This document shows, piece by piece, positions 9,694-19,767 of a DNA stretch of 64,000 nt. The notes below the pieces were generated by a model. It had not been told where the DNA came from. It made no database searches and saw only the letters and a list, made by a program, of their open reading frames with translations. The position numbers were made by a program, and so were the translations under genes. Each line of letters begins with the position of its first letter. Within the stretch, counting starts at the first letter, position 1. Location: assembly GCA_002205965.3 (NCBI GenBank), contig NADL03000676.1:38205-102204 (forward strand), written 5' to 3'. Source of the DNA: Kappaphycus alvarezii. Its lineage: Eukaryota > Rhodophyta > Florideophyceae > Gigartinales > Solieriaceae.

Positions 9694-10090
9694 TTGCTGG
9701 TCCCTGTGGGAGGACCATTTCCTGTGTTACAGACTCATTCACTGACATCTACCGAAGGTAGCTTTATAGTACCTGAACACTTTTATTCACTCGACAATGG
9801 GGGTGGTCGCAAGTTACTTACAGAGTATTACTTAAACACTGCGCGGACGCCCTTCGTTGCTGGAATACGAGCAAATATGGCCGCAGTTGCGCTTTAACAA
9901 TTTATTGAACTCATCCTTTCATCTAAACTGCTGCAAAAATGTAGCTGGAGAGGAACCATTGCGGTACTATACGCGGGTGGCGTGCTCTTGGGCTCGCTGG
10001 ATGTTCTGGAACAGCAAGCGCTGAGTTTGTCAAACGCTAGCGGGGCGAATGCCCAGCCGAGGGGCGGAGTGTTTCTGAGAGTTCCAGTCT
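9694..10090 (+). pseudogene. Decayed coding frame, unknown
   Basis: One frame reads protein-like for about 130 codons with a single stop (TAA near 9895) before TGA near 10,090. The second half contains A-V-L-Y-A-G-G-V-L-L-G-S-L-D-V-L-E, suggesting a hydrophobic helix, followed by a Ser/Asn/Ala-rich segment. No start codon or family can be assigned. It lies just upstream of the transposase remains, in the same orientation, and may be part of the same element. Confidence 0.35.
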
Positions 10091-10375
10091 GAAGATTCTT
10101 CGGATCTGCCGTGAGTGAGCATTCATGTCTTCAAAAACGCAAAGGGAAAAATGGTTGGTCTACTGTACGAGCTTGATATGGCTAATGTGCAGGGAATATT
10201 GGTTTCGGTTGGTGGGTTAAAGATTTTTAAAATTGCATTTGGCGTTCCAATTACGGCGTTTCCAGAGCGATGAAAATTTTTAAAAATTATAGGATTTGAC
10301 TACCATTCATGTCATGATGCTGCTGAGTCATGTGACTGTGAGCAGCTCAAGTTGAGTGCGGTCCCCTTCGAGCTC

Positions 10376-10565
10376 GTAACCAAAAGCACAATCGCAACCC
10401 AATTTCATTCCCTCATTCCTCCATTTGCACTCTCCAAGCCCCTTCTATCCCTCCTCCCTCAGGACTCATTCCTTTCATTACAATTTCCTCTCCCCTCCCG
10501 ATCCCTATTTTACCCTCTCAATCCCCCCTTTCACTCTGCTCCCTATCCACCCCCACGCATAACCA
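10376..10565. other. Pyrimidine-rich tract
   Basis: About 190 bp dominated by C and T on the plus strand. It could act as a promoter-type CT-rich region upstream of the frame at 10,681, or be low-complexity sequence. The open frame across it is a product of base composition. Confidence 0.45.
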
Positions 10566-10680
10566 ACAACTCCATCAATTTACAGTCCCATAATCATCTT
10601 CCTCATGTCATTTCGGCAACGGAATCAAACCGTGTTGCTCATGAATTAACTATTTCATGTCCTGCTATTTATGAAACTGA

Positions 10681-11205
10681 ATGCGCAGGGACAGCCGCAA
10701 TCCTTATTTTATCTATAGTCGTCAGAAAGAGAGAAGAACGAAAGGGAAGTTTTCAGTTACTTCGTTTCAGAATGCCAGCAATATCCAGAAGTTGGCTAGG
10801 ATATCAGATCCAAAATATTCAAAGAATACTGGAAGCGATGTCACAGCTGTGATAAACCTGAAGCCAACAAGGTTGGTTGCTGATGGCGAGGAAGTAAATC
10901 AGGGCTCAGATTATGTCAATGAGAATTCTTGTGACCTTAAACAGCTGTTATATGAAGATTCAAGAATAAATGGTGATACCATTGCAAGTATATCAGTCTC
11001 TTCACATAATGACAAAGGTCATTCTTCACTCTTATTGCCTGATATTTGCACGGGTGCAGAAGCAAGCAGGTATATTGTTTTCATGCCGGATAAGCTGATG
11101 GAAGAAGAATAAGCCGAGGATCAGCTGGAACGAATCTCTCAAGATTTAAGGAATGGCAACATAGAGCAGCTGCGCTCGAGAATGGCTTCTATTCTCACTT
11201 GGTAA
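10681..11205 (+). pseudogene. Transposon coding piece 1 (N-terminal, unknown domain)
   Basis: Starts at a true ATG (10,681) with basic residues, runs 143 codons to TAA 11,110-11,112, and continues in the same frame for another 30 codons (A-E-D-Q-L-E-R-I-S-Q-D-L...) to TAA 11,203-11,205. The region is hydrophilic and Ser/Asp-rich. It precedes the recognisable transposase in the same orientation. The register is shared with the next piece, so these may be one protein with stops at 11,110, 11,203, 11,224 and 11,260. Confidence 0.45.
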
Positions 11206-11262
11206 TCAATGTTTGGGAAATTTTAGGTCCGAAAACGCATCAAATCCACAAAATCACGGTAA

Positions 11263-11529
11263 AACTTCCTTGAAGCGGCCCTGAAAGGCGCAAAAACGAG
11301 CCTTGAGCTTCGACCTCATAACAGCTTGAGCCGTGGTGCGATAGCATCTTACCTGAAGAAGATTTTTTATCCAAAAAGCGATGTTATTTTCGTTTCGGCT
11401 GTTAAAAGAGGTGCCAGTGCGCGTAGATCTGAATGCAAAGTTGATACAAAAAATAGCGGGCCGCGGAATCCTCATGGATGTATTCGATTAGTACTTCCAT
11501 CTGAGTGGGCTAAGGTAAAAATGGGGTAA
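11263..11529 (+). pseudogene. Transposon coding piece 2
   Basis: In the same register as piece 1, this reads 88 codons (L-E-A-A-L-K-G-A-K-T-S-L-E-L-R-P-H-N, then a basic segment with V-I-F-V-S-A-V-K-R-G) to TAA 11,527-11,529. After this the good reading shifts (K-Y-S-F-Y-K-E-Y-K-N-D-S near 11,530-11,560). No family is recognised for this segment itself. Confidence 0.45.
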
Positions 11530-11659
11530 GTACAGCTTCTACAAGGAGTATAAGAATGACTCTGTGTTGGAGAGGATAGTTATACCTCAATAGACCGTAC
11601 AAGGAAAAATAACGTGCTGTGGGAATCAAACGCGCATTGTGAGTGAGGTATGGGAAAAG

Positions 11660-12160
11660 AGTTTGCACTGCAAGTATCGGAGATGAGATCACGTTTCACT
11701 GTCGAAACATTCCACGAGAGATAGGATCAGCTATTGAAGATGAATGTGCTTCTTTCAATACCGGGAATATGGGTTGGACCATAGAAGAAATTCTTACTAC
11801 AGATGGATGAAATGCTACATTTTACGGAATTAGCGGGAAAGTTGGAGGAATGTTGTTTGTGCGGTGCAAGAACACTACGCGTGACGACTTCAACGAGGAT
11901 TTTTCCAGCTGGAAGGCAATGGAGAGGAAAATCGCGTCATTTCTGATGAACTCAGAATATGAAAATCTCGGAGTCGTTGGAGTCGGTAAAGAGTGGTCTT
12001 GATTCCGAGGCGATAGAAGAACAATACATGTAGCTCGGCTCTCTGGATCACGTCAGTTAAGGCAACCACGAATGAGTTCAAATGGTAGGTGCGATATGTT
12101 GAAGCTTTTTCCTGGAGATGTTTGCTTGTTTTTTCGACCTGATAATTGTGAAAATTGACC
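11660..12160 (+). pseudogene. Transposon coding piece 3
   Basis: A third register reads about 165 codons with only two stops, both TGA (at about 11,808 and 11,997). It holds C-R-N-I-P-R-E-I-G-S-A-I-E-D-E-C near the start and N-M-G-W-T-I-E-E-I-L, then K-V-G-G-M-L-F-V-R-C-K-N. The pattern looks like a folded, formerly coding domain, but I cannot name it. The sequence after about 12,165 becomes AT-rich and non-coding. Confidence 0.45.
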
Positions 12161-12165
12161 AAATA

Positions 12166-12720
12166 TTTTAATCTCTATCCCGGTGTCCTACAGTGATGCT
12201 GAATTGTGGAGCAATATTTTTATTGAGGCCCACAATTTATATTTATTATGAATCATCAAGGAATAATTTTATCTATTTTACACTGGCACTATTTTATGCT
12301 GAATTCATTGTGAAATAATTTTTATGTCCTACAGTTGGGTTTTTGTATTATACAGGCTATAATTATTGCATTTATGCTACCAACAAATTATTATCTGGAT
12401 GATTGCTTACCTGGAAAATACTGCAATAACTATTGCTGAACCTGAATTATGTCTACCAAATTTATTGAACGGCTCACCTGATTTTTGTAGCAGGTTCACC
12501 CTGGTGTAGAGTATAAGTAGTCTAGGTTTTTAGAAATATTTTTGCATCCTCGGGCTATCGAAATATCCCGCTCGATCAGATATTATTAAATTTGGTTTTC
12601 TATTCATTATTCATTCTAAGTCCAATTGTGGCATTTATTTATTTATTCAAGTTGGAACTATTTATTATTATTTTGATATACGTATCCCAATTATTTTGCA
12701 ATAATATCATCTCAGAGTGT
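12166..12720. other. AT-rich interruption within the transposon, intron or small insertion
   Basis: About 550 bp of AT-rich sequence separates coding pieces. It includes GTATAAGTAG near 12,508 and paired TCCTACAG motifs (about 12,188 and 12,329). Coding resumes right after CACAG near 12,725. It could be an intron, a solo LTR or another insertion. I could not find matching flanking duplications. Confidence 0.35.
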
Positions 12721-12744
12721 TCACAGCTGTGCATTTTCGTTGCG

Positions 12745-13140
12745 TTCTTGGTTGATTATGCAAATGAATATGTGGCAGAACGTTTAGTTTGGATCGAGAT
12801 TCCTTCAGAAGACCAAATGAGAGTAGTAAATATGCGGAAGATCTGATCGACTTCTGTTAGGAATATGCAGACATGGTCATCCACTAATGCGCCAATCTCA
12901 ATCGATTCTGTCGATCAATCTATAATAAACTCAGAGTTTTTGAGTAAAGGACAAACGTGCGATGTATATTGAGTTGCTTTGTATGCACATGGAATCAAGC
13001 GAAAGAAGTCTCTGGTAGACACAATATCCGTGGACGCTTGGTACCTCCTTCCTAAGTGTCTTGGAAAAAAAGCCGGGAAACTCCAGAAGCTGCTCGTGTT
13101 CTATGACTGGTATCCGAATCCGAAATGATCAATGATGCAC
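12745..13140 (+). pseudogene. Transposon coding piece 4 (before the Tnp2-like catalytic region)
   Basis: Two registers read protein-like in turn: A-N-E-Y-V-A-E-R-L-V-W-I-E-I-P-S-E-D-Q-M-R (12,755-12,846), then S-K-G-Q-T-C-D-V-Y and A-L-Y-A-H-G-I-K-R-K-K-S-L-V-D-T-I-S-V (about 12,940-13,030), leading to L-L-V-F-Y-D-W-Y-P-N-P near 13,100. The last piece sits where Tnp2-type transposases have their conserved G-L-I-P-G-P-K-like turn. Stops and at least one indel break the frame. Confidence 0.45.
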
Positions 13141-13180
13141 TGAGAATAATTTTAGATGATCTTGTTCAGCGGCTGTTAAA

Positions 13181-14330
13181 GGTGTCGAAGAAAAATATTC
13201 TTACGGTCTAGATGTTCGAATATTCATTGATCTGCTTTCGTTCTTTGGGTACTATCCTGCCGTAACTGCTGTTACAGAATAAATGCCGCATACTTCTGAT
13301 GTATTTTGCACCTTCTGCAACATTATCCACCAGAAGGGTGTGGGAAAAGCCAGTATACTTCACACCACAGATGTTTACAACAGGCGCATAGGATTCATGC
13401 GATTTGATGAACTTCTTTAAGAATCGCGAAAGGCGGCAGCCCACAAAAATCTTTGGTGGAAGTTTCGGATGAGATCAACTTCACCAACAGGAAGCCAGCA
13501 AGCTGGTTTGCCTCTCTCTAACAAAGAAACTGAGGGCAGTCGATAGTTTCTACAGGACAGATTCCGAAGAAACGGTATTACCTTTATGTTGTGGTTCAAA
13601 TAAGAGTACACACACTTGTTGTGTTCAAATAAGAGTACAGCTGCTGCAGCAGATCATTGGCTCACTATTTTGAACAAAAATGTCCTGCAAGTTTGCTTTA
13701 GACAGCTTGAAAATGACGAATATTGAGCTGAAATCAAGCGAAAATTTATGGATGCTACATCCATGAATGTATTGCTAGTCAACGGAAACATTCAGGGATG
13801 GGATCGATCTGGAAATGGCAGGACGCCCAGAGCCTAAGTCCGAGCTTGTTACGTCTTACTTTATGCCGGTCTTATTTTACAGGACCCAGAAAGGGAGTCC
13901 GGGCACAGTCTTTTTGCTTTAACTTCATGCCTACAGAATGTTGCGAAAAAAGTGTATTGTTGACCCCAGATAGAGAGTCATGGAGGTCAAAAGGTGAAAG
14001 AGATAGAAGGGGATTCTCGAATGAACTACTACGAGGATTTAAGTCATCTGGCGAACGATTTTTTTCGTTGCTTAGCTGCAATTTTTGAAACTCTTGGTGA
14101 AATTGCACAGCTGATGGACAAACCGAATGCACACATGTTGATAGAGCTTTGAAAATACACAATACCCAACCTCAGACACGCACGTAACTGTTCCGAGCTC
14201 ATCTTTAAGAGATTTCACCAGGTTTTCAAGCCTTGGCTGGAAAAATAGCCATGAAGATGCCCATTTAACAGGATTGGAGCAAGTTTAATCAAAAGATTGG
14301 CTTACTACAATGTATACACTCTACCGGTGA
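13181..14330 (+). pseudogene. Tnp2-like transposase core and C-terminal region (decayed)
   Basis: One register reads through about 383 codons with roughly ten stops. It contains L-D-V-R-I-F-I-D-L-L-S-F-F-G-Y-Y-P, then H-T-S-D-V-F-C-T-F-C (C-x2-C), then from 13,649 the blocks A-D-H-W-L-T-I-L-N-K-N-V, V-L-L-Y-A-G-L, Y-Y-E-D-L-S-H-L-A-N-D-F-F and M-D-K-P-N-A-H-M-L-I-E-L, ending with N-L-R-H-A-R-N. The Asp expected before Pro-Ala in the catalytic block is Tyr here. A 17-bp sequence is repeated at 13,594 and 13,623, a 29-bp spacing that would shift the frame. CAGCTG palindromes continue through the block. Confidence 0.5.
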
Positions 14331-14337
14331 TGAATAT

Positions 14338-14742
14338 ATGGAGAAAAGGGATCGAAATCTGGCAGAATACGGCCTGAAGAGATTTTTCGTCGGGGAAGAA
14401 GGGTTGGAGTTTGACGAAGAAAGTTCTGATGGTCAATCACTCTTGAGAGATTTTCGGGACCGCCTTGAAGGTTCATTGCCTGAACCAGTCATCACGCAGC
14501 TGCGACTTTGTAGGCAAATAATAGAACCATGGGATCGGGCCAATTGTTGGCGCGTATCTATTATTGAGAAGGGGCCTTTCAGAGGGAATGTCGTACGGGA
14601 GGGTGTCAGAATGATCAATCACTACCAGTCGGCCAATAGCGGTGAAAACGATGTTGATGTGCAGCTGTACAAAGACGCAAAATATTTCAGTGAGGAAGCC
14701 TACCGAGGATGGAAGGAGAGAGTCTCCATACAACGTGGTTAG
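14338..14742 (+). pseudogene. Transposase C-terminal piece
   Basis: A 134-codon frame beginning at an ATG and ending at TAG 14,740-14,742, with no internal stop. It reads L-A-E-Y-G-L-K-R-F-F-V-G-E-E-G-L, then an acidic loop and L-L-R-D-F-R-D-R-L, I-N-H-Y near residues 95-98 and V-D-V-Q-L-Y. It follows the previous piece after one frameshift near 14,330 and has the charged helical look of the C-terminal region of large transposases. The ATG is probably internal to the original protein, not a true start. Confidence 0.5.
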
Positions 14743-15145
14743 TAGGGATGATATGGTCTCAGCAATTGTGAAGAACATTGATGAATTGCATCAGGTATCC
14801 GTAGTATCCCAAAATCGTACAGGAAGTATGAAGATAGAGAGCATAGATGATGGGAATGGAATAAGAAGAATATATGTTGTATTATGTATCGGAGGAGAGT
14901 AATGGAACGGTGTTTGCAGCTGTTAAGGAAAAGAAAGAAAGGCCGTATGGTATGAGCTGCGACGTAAGTGAGCTGAAGCTACTAATCTTTCCGGCTTGTG
15001 TACGACGGGTCGGGCTAGTGCACAGATGTGATAGTTGATGTCAATGGAAAACGGGTGAAGTAATTGCTCACAGTGCGTTATCGCTTGAGGGTGGAGTCTT
15101 TCAAATTTTAACAGCGAAAAATGGATTTCCACCTCACATGGTATG
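14743..15145 (+). pseudogene. Transposon coding piece, C-terminal end
   Basis: Short readable segments continue in two registers: M-V-S-A-I-V-K-N-I-D-E-L (14,754-14,900), then V-R-R-V-G-L-V-H-R-C (about 15,000-15,030) and G-G-V-F-Q-I-L-T-A-K-N-G-F-P-P-H-M-V (about 15,090-15,145). They are broken by stops. Coding signs end near 15,145. Confidence 0.4.
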
Positions 15146-15150
15146 GTTGT

Positions 15151-15944
15151 ACTAGTGCCGCAATCATTCAAGATACCAGTTCAGTATGGTTCATGTTACT
15201 TGATATATGTGTGATTTATCAGAACCGTGGTATAAATTCTGAGTTTTCTCTCATTAAAAATTGCTATTCTGTACTATTAGTCTTGAATTTCTTTTTCATT
15301 ACAAAATAGACGTCTCATAATACGATTTTACTAAAAAATAAGATCAAATTTATAGTACCGTAACTCTTTATATTTACAATAAATTTGTAGAACATTATTT
15401 TATTATTCGGATTTTAGTAATAAGGAAAATAATATACTGTACCCTATATATATATATTTAAGTCAAATTTTATTAATACCATATTATTTTAAATGAATAA
15501 TTCACAAAATTAAAATAACATACTGTACTAGTTTGTTAACACAGACATCTTTCATATTTATAATACGATACCAGCCTTTGTTACTGGTCACAATAGGAAA
15601 GCTAGAGGAATATTACGGTTAAAAAATCCATTAAACAACCGAAGAAAACAGTAGAAAAGAAACGCGGGACAAAAATTTTGCGATAAATAAGAAAAACAAT
15701 GGTGCAGTAAATAAAAACAAAATGTACTGGTATGTTTACTTCATTAATGCAAAACTGAAAAATAGATAATAAATTTATCGGAGTACTAAGTTAATTATGA
15801 AGGTGCATTAACTCTGTATATTGTGTACAAACCAAATCAAAACAGCAGCTCACTGGATATTATACTGACAAAATAATTTTGGTACACAAAAAATATTGTT
15901 AGAATGCTCCAATGTAAACAATTGGAATATTCAATTAATATATT
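15151..15944. other. AT-rich spacer
   Basis: Strongly AT-rich sequence with a (TA)n run near 15,447-15,458 and no sustained frame on either strand. No gene or repeat boundary recognised. Confidence 0.5.
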
Positions 15945-16400
15945 TTTTGATTTTGACTGCTGTACATGAAGCTCGATAAAAGTCTTCCGTAGCAGCGCAT
16001 CGAGAGACTCGCCGGCCAAACGGGCATCCCGCCGGTCAGCAGGTATGAAGGCGTGGCTCAATAGACAAGCCGACGCGTAGAGGCCGTGCATGAGAAACCG
16101 CGTGCGTGGGTCCTCGACCAGAAATGTTCGACGGCAGCCCTTGATGTTTTCCCGGAGGAAAGCGTCGTTGAAATTCAGGGTGCTGAGCGGGGTGCACAGA
16201 AGCTCGAATCCGCCCCGGGAGCATCTGGCAGAGCGAAAATCCTGGAGAAAAGCCTCTCGCTCTGGGGCCGAGACTGCTGGTCAAAAGATGCGGGTTTTCT
16301 CCAGGTTGAAATGCAGACCATGTCTAGATCTCTCGTCCCAGAATATACGAACGGCTTTTCGGAGGTTGCAGATCCCATCGATATGGTGGTAGATCTTTAC
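15945..16400 (-). pseudogene. Non-LTR reverse transcriptase fragment C (thumb region)
   Basis: The minus-strand frame reads H-G-L-H-F-N-L-E-K-T-R-I-F, then G-F-E-L-L-C-T-P-L, N-F-N-D-A-F-L-R-E-N-I-K-G and L-M-H-G-L-Y-A-S-A-C-L-L-S-H-A-F. This order matches the end of the palm and the thumb in non-LTR copy A (F-A-L-N-M-T-K-T-H-V-Y, G-F-T-V-L-G-S-P-I-G-S-D, Y-H-L-H-R-F-C-A-S-A-C). One stop lies near 16,318. The catalytic core and the endonuclease are missing. A plus-strand frame of 190 codons over the same DNA is a shadow. Confidence 0.65.
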
Positions 16401-17090
16401 GAGTTGAACAGTATGGCAGAGAAGCGTGGGGAGGTGTCACTACGAAACTGGTCCTTTCCGCAAATTACTGTTACTTTTATCCTGAGATCCATTATTGACC
16501 TATCCTTTTTTAAAATTATCATATTTCTTTTCTATCAACAAGAAGTAATCCTACAATCATTTTCCTCTATGAATACAAATTCACTGTACGCCTCCATTTT
16601 CTATTTAGGCTTGAAGATTTGGACTTCTTTTTTCAAAAAGAAGTCTTTCGAGCCATGATCTGCCTTTTACTCCAAATTCTGTTCCGATGATTTATCAAAC
16701 AGATTTTTATCACTACTTGGAATGCATGCAAAGTCAAAGCCGCGACAGGGCCTCGCATTTTTGTTTCTCCAAGGGCCGTGAAACCTTTCGAAGACATCGC
16801 CCTATTTAAAGCTCGATATAAACTTCGTTGAAGCAGAAACCCTGCCACCAACCACACCATCGGTATAGCCCCTTTCCCGTCAACATGATCAGCCTCCCCT
16901 ATCCATAGCCAAGGCATCTAGAGCCCACTGTTTCCTCAACGCCCTGGTTCTGATGGCCAATGGGCCAACTTGATACGAGAGTTACTGTAGAGGGATAAAC
17001 CAGGAACGCGTTCGGGAATAAGTCCGGCGTCACTGCTTCGAGGAAGCAGAGGAGGCAGGGGTGGAAGGAAAAGGAGAGGAGGCTGAGGCG
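16401..17090. other. No clear feature
   Basis: About 690 bp without a supported gene. The last 100 bp become purine-rich and lead into repeat copy c. Confidence 0.4.
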
Positions 17091-17850
17091 GATGTGGATG
17101 GATCAGAAGGTGAAGAGGATTGTGTGAGCTTATGGGAGCCACTGGTGTACAGCCGTTGGGATGCTGCTGTGGAAGACGGAGGGGAAAAGAGGGAGTAATA
17201 TTTGTTTCTGACTCCTGTACTGAAAATTAGGCGGAGTTTGAAAGTCCTAAGGAGGGATTGGAGGAGCCTGATATGTCAGAGTAGGCTATTTGTCAGTCTG
17301 GGCGATTCAATGGAATTTGTAGGGTCTAAATCGTGGTATGGATACTATTGAGGAATATTTTGGCTCTGATCTCGAGGTCGAAGATTTTGAGGAGTAAATT
17401 AGGATATTTATTCTAATAAAATCTACTGCTAGTCTTTCTAGTTCACAAGATTCCATTTAATGTATTTTATGGTACTTACTATGTTTGTTTGAGATTTCAG
17501 GGTTAGCCAAAAAGTCTATGTAAGCTTATCAAACTGTTTCTTCTTGGAGAGTTTAAGCAATTTGGGAGACAAACTCAAGTCCAGACCCAATTAGTCTATA
17601 TATTGAAAGTCAAATTCTGCCCTAAGAAATATGTCTGCAACACTTGTCCCAGAGCAAACGTAGTAGACCCTGCTCCTGCTATATTCAATTATACCTGCTT
17701 TGCTGCTGGCCCTTATTCATCTTTTCTTGACCCCACAGTCATACTTCAGAAGCACTTTTGTCGCTTGCAACGCCTCTGTCGTCGGATAACATGCTCTGGC
17801 AATACCATCCTTTGGATATTTTCCCCTAAACTTCGAATTTAATGTGTAGA
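17091..17850 (+). repeat. Dispersed acidic-tail repeat, copy c
   Basis: The frame at 17,341-17,397 reads D-T-I-E-E-Y-F-G-S-D-L-E and then an acidic end to a stop. This is the C-terminal motif of the acidic-tail protein seen at 8.8, 20.4 and 56.4 kb. The usual 3' block follows, with the TATA-like AAAGTCTATGTAAGCT near 17,508 and CACTTTTGTCGCTTGCAACG near 17,753. The upstream acidic part is badly decayed and the left boundary is uncertain. Confidence 0.6.
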
Positions 17851-17958
17851 TTCACTACGAATGAAGGTTTGGAATACTTTCGGGTAGTAAGGACTTGAAA
17901 ATATTTATGAGTTTGAAGGCACACAATTGTGCGAAGAGTACTCAGAAACTAACTACAA

Positions 17959-18243
17959 ATGCAGGTTTTGAGAGCAAACTGGCTGCGCCTGAACCACTTA
18001 GAGAACAATCGCAAAAAGAGTAACGAAGTCTCGAAGCTCCTGTTGAGGAAAGGAACCGCGACGGGAAGCAGCGAAGAAGGCCAGACGTCGGAAGAAAATC
18101 TGGCTGTCTTCACCAAATTTGCCATAGATATCAATCCCGACAGTAGAGAGGCTGATATAGTTTTGGTGGCAATAACTGCCGTAATAACGATTTTTCTCGC
18201 GATCTGTGAGTATATTGTCAGCGCCTACGGTAACAGTACTTGA
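17959..18243 (+). CDS. Hypothetical small protein with one possible membrane segment
   Basis: A 94-codon ATG-started frame. The first two thirds are charged and Lys/Glu-rich. Residues about 67-87 (D-I-V-L-V-A-I-T-A-V-I-T-I-F-L-A-I) could form a membrane helix. It lies between repeat copy c and the antisense non-LTR copy B, and the opposite strand shows no clear element reading here. No homologue is recognised; it may be a chance frame. Confidence 0.2.
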   Translation: MQVLRANWLRLNHLENNRKKSNEVSKLLLRKGTATGSSEEGQTSEENLAVFTKFAIDINPDSREADIVLVAITAVITIFLAICEYIVSAYGNST

Positions 18244-19474
18244 CGAGATGTGGTGGCAAGTGGAGGGTAGTCAACAGTAACGGCGACGGCGACATCAGTA
18301 CTTTGAGGCCCATGGTCAGCGGAAATGTAGATTCGTAATTTACACTCGTAACGCGGCGGAATTCGAATGCATGCATGCATGCAGACTTGTAATGTATATA
18401 GGGAATGGGAACCTGGTAGAGGAGCAGATGTTAGACCACAGCGAAGATCATAACCTCCTTACAGACGTGGGCGAGAACGTTGCGGAGGACATCATGTCGA
18501 CCATTCATGCCGTCGTCGTATTTGCTGGTCAAAGCGTGTTGGTCGTTTGGATCTAAGGCGGTACGACGTTGACTAAGCTCCAGGAGCGAGCCGAACAGCG
18601 AATAGATTGGGAAGCAGTGCTATTCCAAGACGGAGAGCCAGCAGCCTTCCACGCAGAGGAGGAAATTTACGTACCGCAGTGGGGTTGAGAGAGCAAGTAG
18701 AAAACCGAAGACGAAGAGAAAACGAGCACGGAGATGAGCCATTCCCGGTCGGGTGATGCTACGGACAAGAACAAGCTTTCAGACGTAGAAAGTATGAGTT
18801 CAGTGGTGTTCGCAGACTGGAGCATTACATCGGTGACGGGCGAAGAAAAACGCTCGAAAAGGACCGTAGGTGTAAGCGACGAAGACAGTTACGGATGTAG
18901 GGGGTACAAGAGCATAATGGAAGACCTAGGGATCTCTTCCAGGTGGCGGTCGTGGGAAATAGTCAGCGGGTCAGAGATAAGTCCAAAAGGATCAGTTACA
19001 GATGCTGCGTAAACAGCTCCGGTAATATCCGAACTTTGCCGGAGACCTAGACCGCCCATTGAGAACGAAGGAGAGGCCTGGAGTCAGGCCCGATCGAGGA
19101 CAGGCAATTGTAATTGGTAGAACGCTTACCTCTGCTTCTGATCGAAGCTGGCCGTAAGTTCCACAGATTGAGTGGAGTAAGCATACGTAGCGAGTAATTG
19201 CCCTTGAAGGCGTTCGCATAGAAGCAGTGTAGGTGAAAAAACGATTGAGTATCGTCCAAATATCGAGGGGATTGGAAGATACGGTCAACGATTGGCAGCC
19301 TGCGAAAAACTGGGAATAAAAGGAGTTTGAACTAATCGGAGCTCTTAGCGCGGTTAAACTGGGGCTTGGGGTGGAGAAGGGTCAGGGAGGTGAAAAAGAA
19401 GGGAGGAAATGGGAGAAACGGTAAACTTGGGTCTTGTGAAGGTTGAGCTGGGACCAGAGTGGACCTTCTTCCAG

Positions 19475-19726
19475 CTAGATGAAACGGATGGCGGCGGCGG
19501 CTTGGAAATGGGGCTTGGGAACGAGGAAGGAAATGTTACTGTCATATGCACACCAAGTATTCAGAGCTGGTGAGAGTTTCTCCTGTAAGGAGAGCAAGAT
19601 AGGATGAAAAGCTAGGGCAAAAAGCAAGGGACCAAGTGGATTACCATTTAGATTGCCCTCAGAGCTAGAGAAACAGTGGGGCCGAAAGTGAGCTCCATGG
19701 AACCATCGTAACAGGAGTTTGCTCAC
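19475..19726 (-). pseudogene. Copy B RT palm fragment with mutated catalytic motif
   Basis: This is the longest open piece of copy B. It contains L-G-P-L-L-F-A-L-A-F-H-P-I-L-L-S-L-Q-E, then L-N-T-W-C-A-Y-D-S-N where copy A has L-N-A-W-Y-A-D-D-G-N, so one catalytic Asp is lost. It is flanked by frameshifts on both sides. Confidence 0.75.
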
Positions 19727-19732
19727 CGTACG

Positions 19733-19767
19733 AGGCCTGGAGCAGGCCTGGAGCAGGCCTGGAGCAT
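19733..19767. repeat. Three tandem copies of an 11-bp unit
   Basis: GGCCTGGAGCA is repeated three times in a row within the decayed RT of copy B. It probably arose after inactivation. Confidence 0.7.

Larger units (their letters stand above)
10681..15145 (+). mobile_element. Decayed CACTA/Tnp2-like DNA transposon coding region
   Basis: About 4.4 kb of plus-strand sequence reads as pieces of one large protein separated by stops and frameshifts. The most diagnostic part (about 13,090-13,420) resembles Tnp2/Transposase_21: a helix pair, D-V-R-I-F-I-D-L-L-S-F-F-G-Y-Y-P-A-V, then H-T-S and a C-x2-C pair, as in the L-P-A-A-R...C-x2-C region of CACTA transposases. Upstream, L-Y-A-H-G-I-K-R-K-K-S-L near 12,980-13,010 fits the region before the first catalytic block. 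Downstream, C-terminal blocks follow (13,649-14,742). I see no terminal inverted repeats or target duplication, so the element ends are unknown. The family assignment is from remembered motif order and needs a profile search. Confidence 0.5.

Noticed and set aside
10352-10852. 166-codon Pro/Ser-rich protein
   Set aside because: It follows a pyrimidine-rich tract and runs out of register with the better frame from 10,681; the composition explains its openness.
16086-16658. 190-codon plus-strand protein
   Set aside because: It overlaps the non-LTR RT fragment, whose minus-strand reading has recognisable motifs.
18366-18383. GCAT tetranucleotide repeat as a regulatory site
   Set aside because: Only about four units, no context; likely a chance microsatellite.
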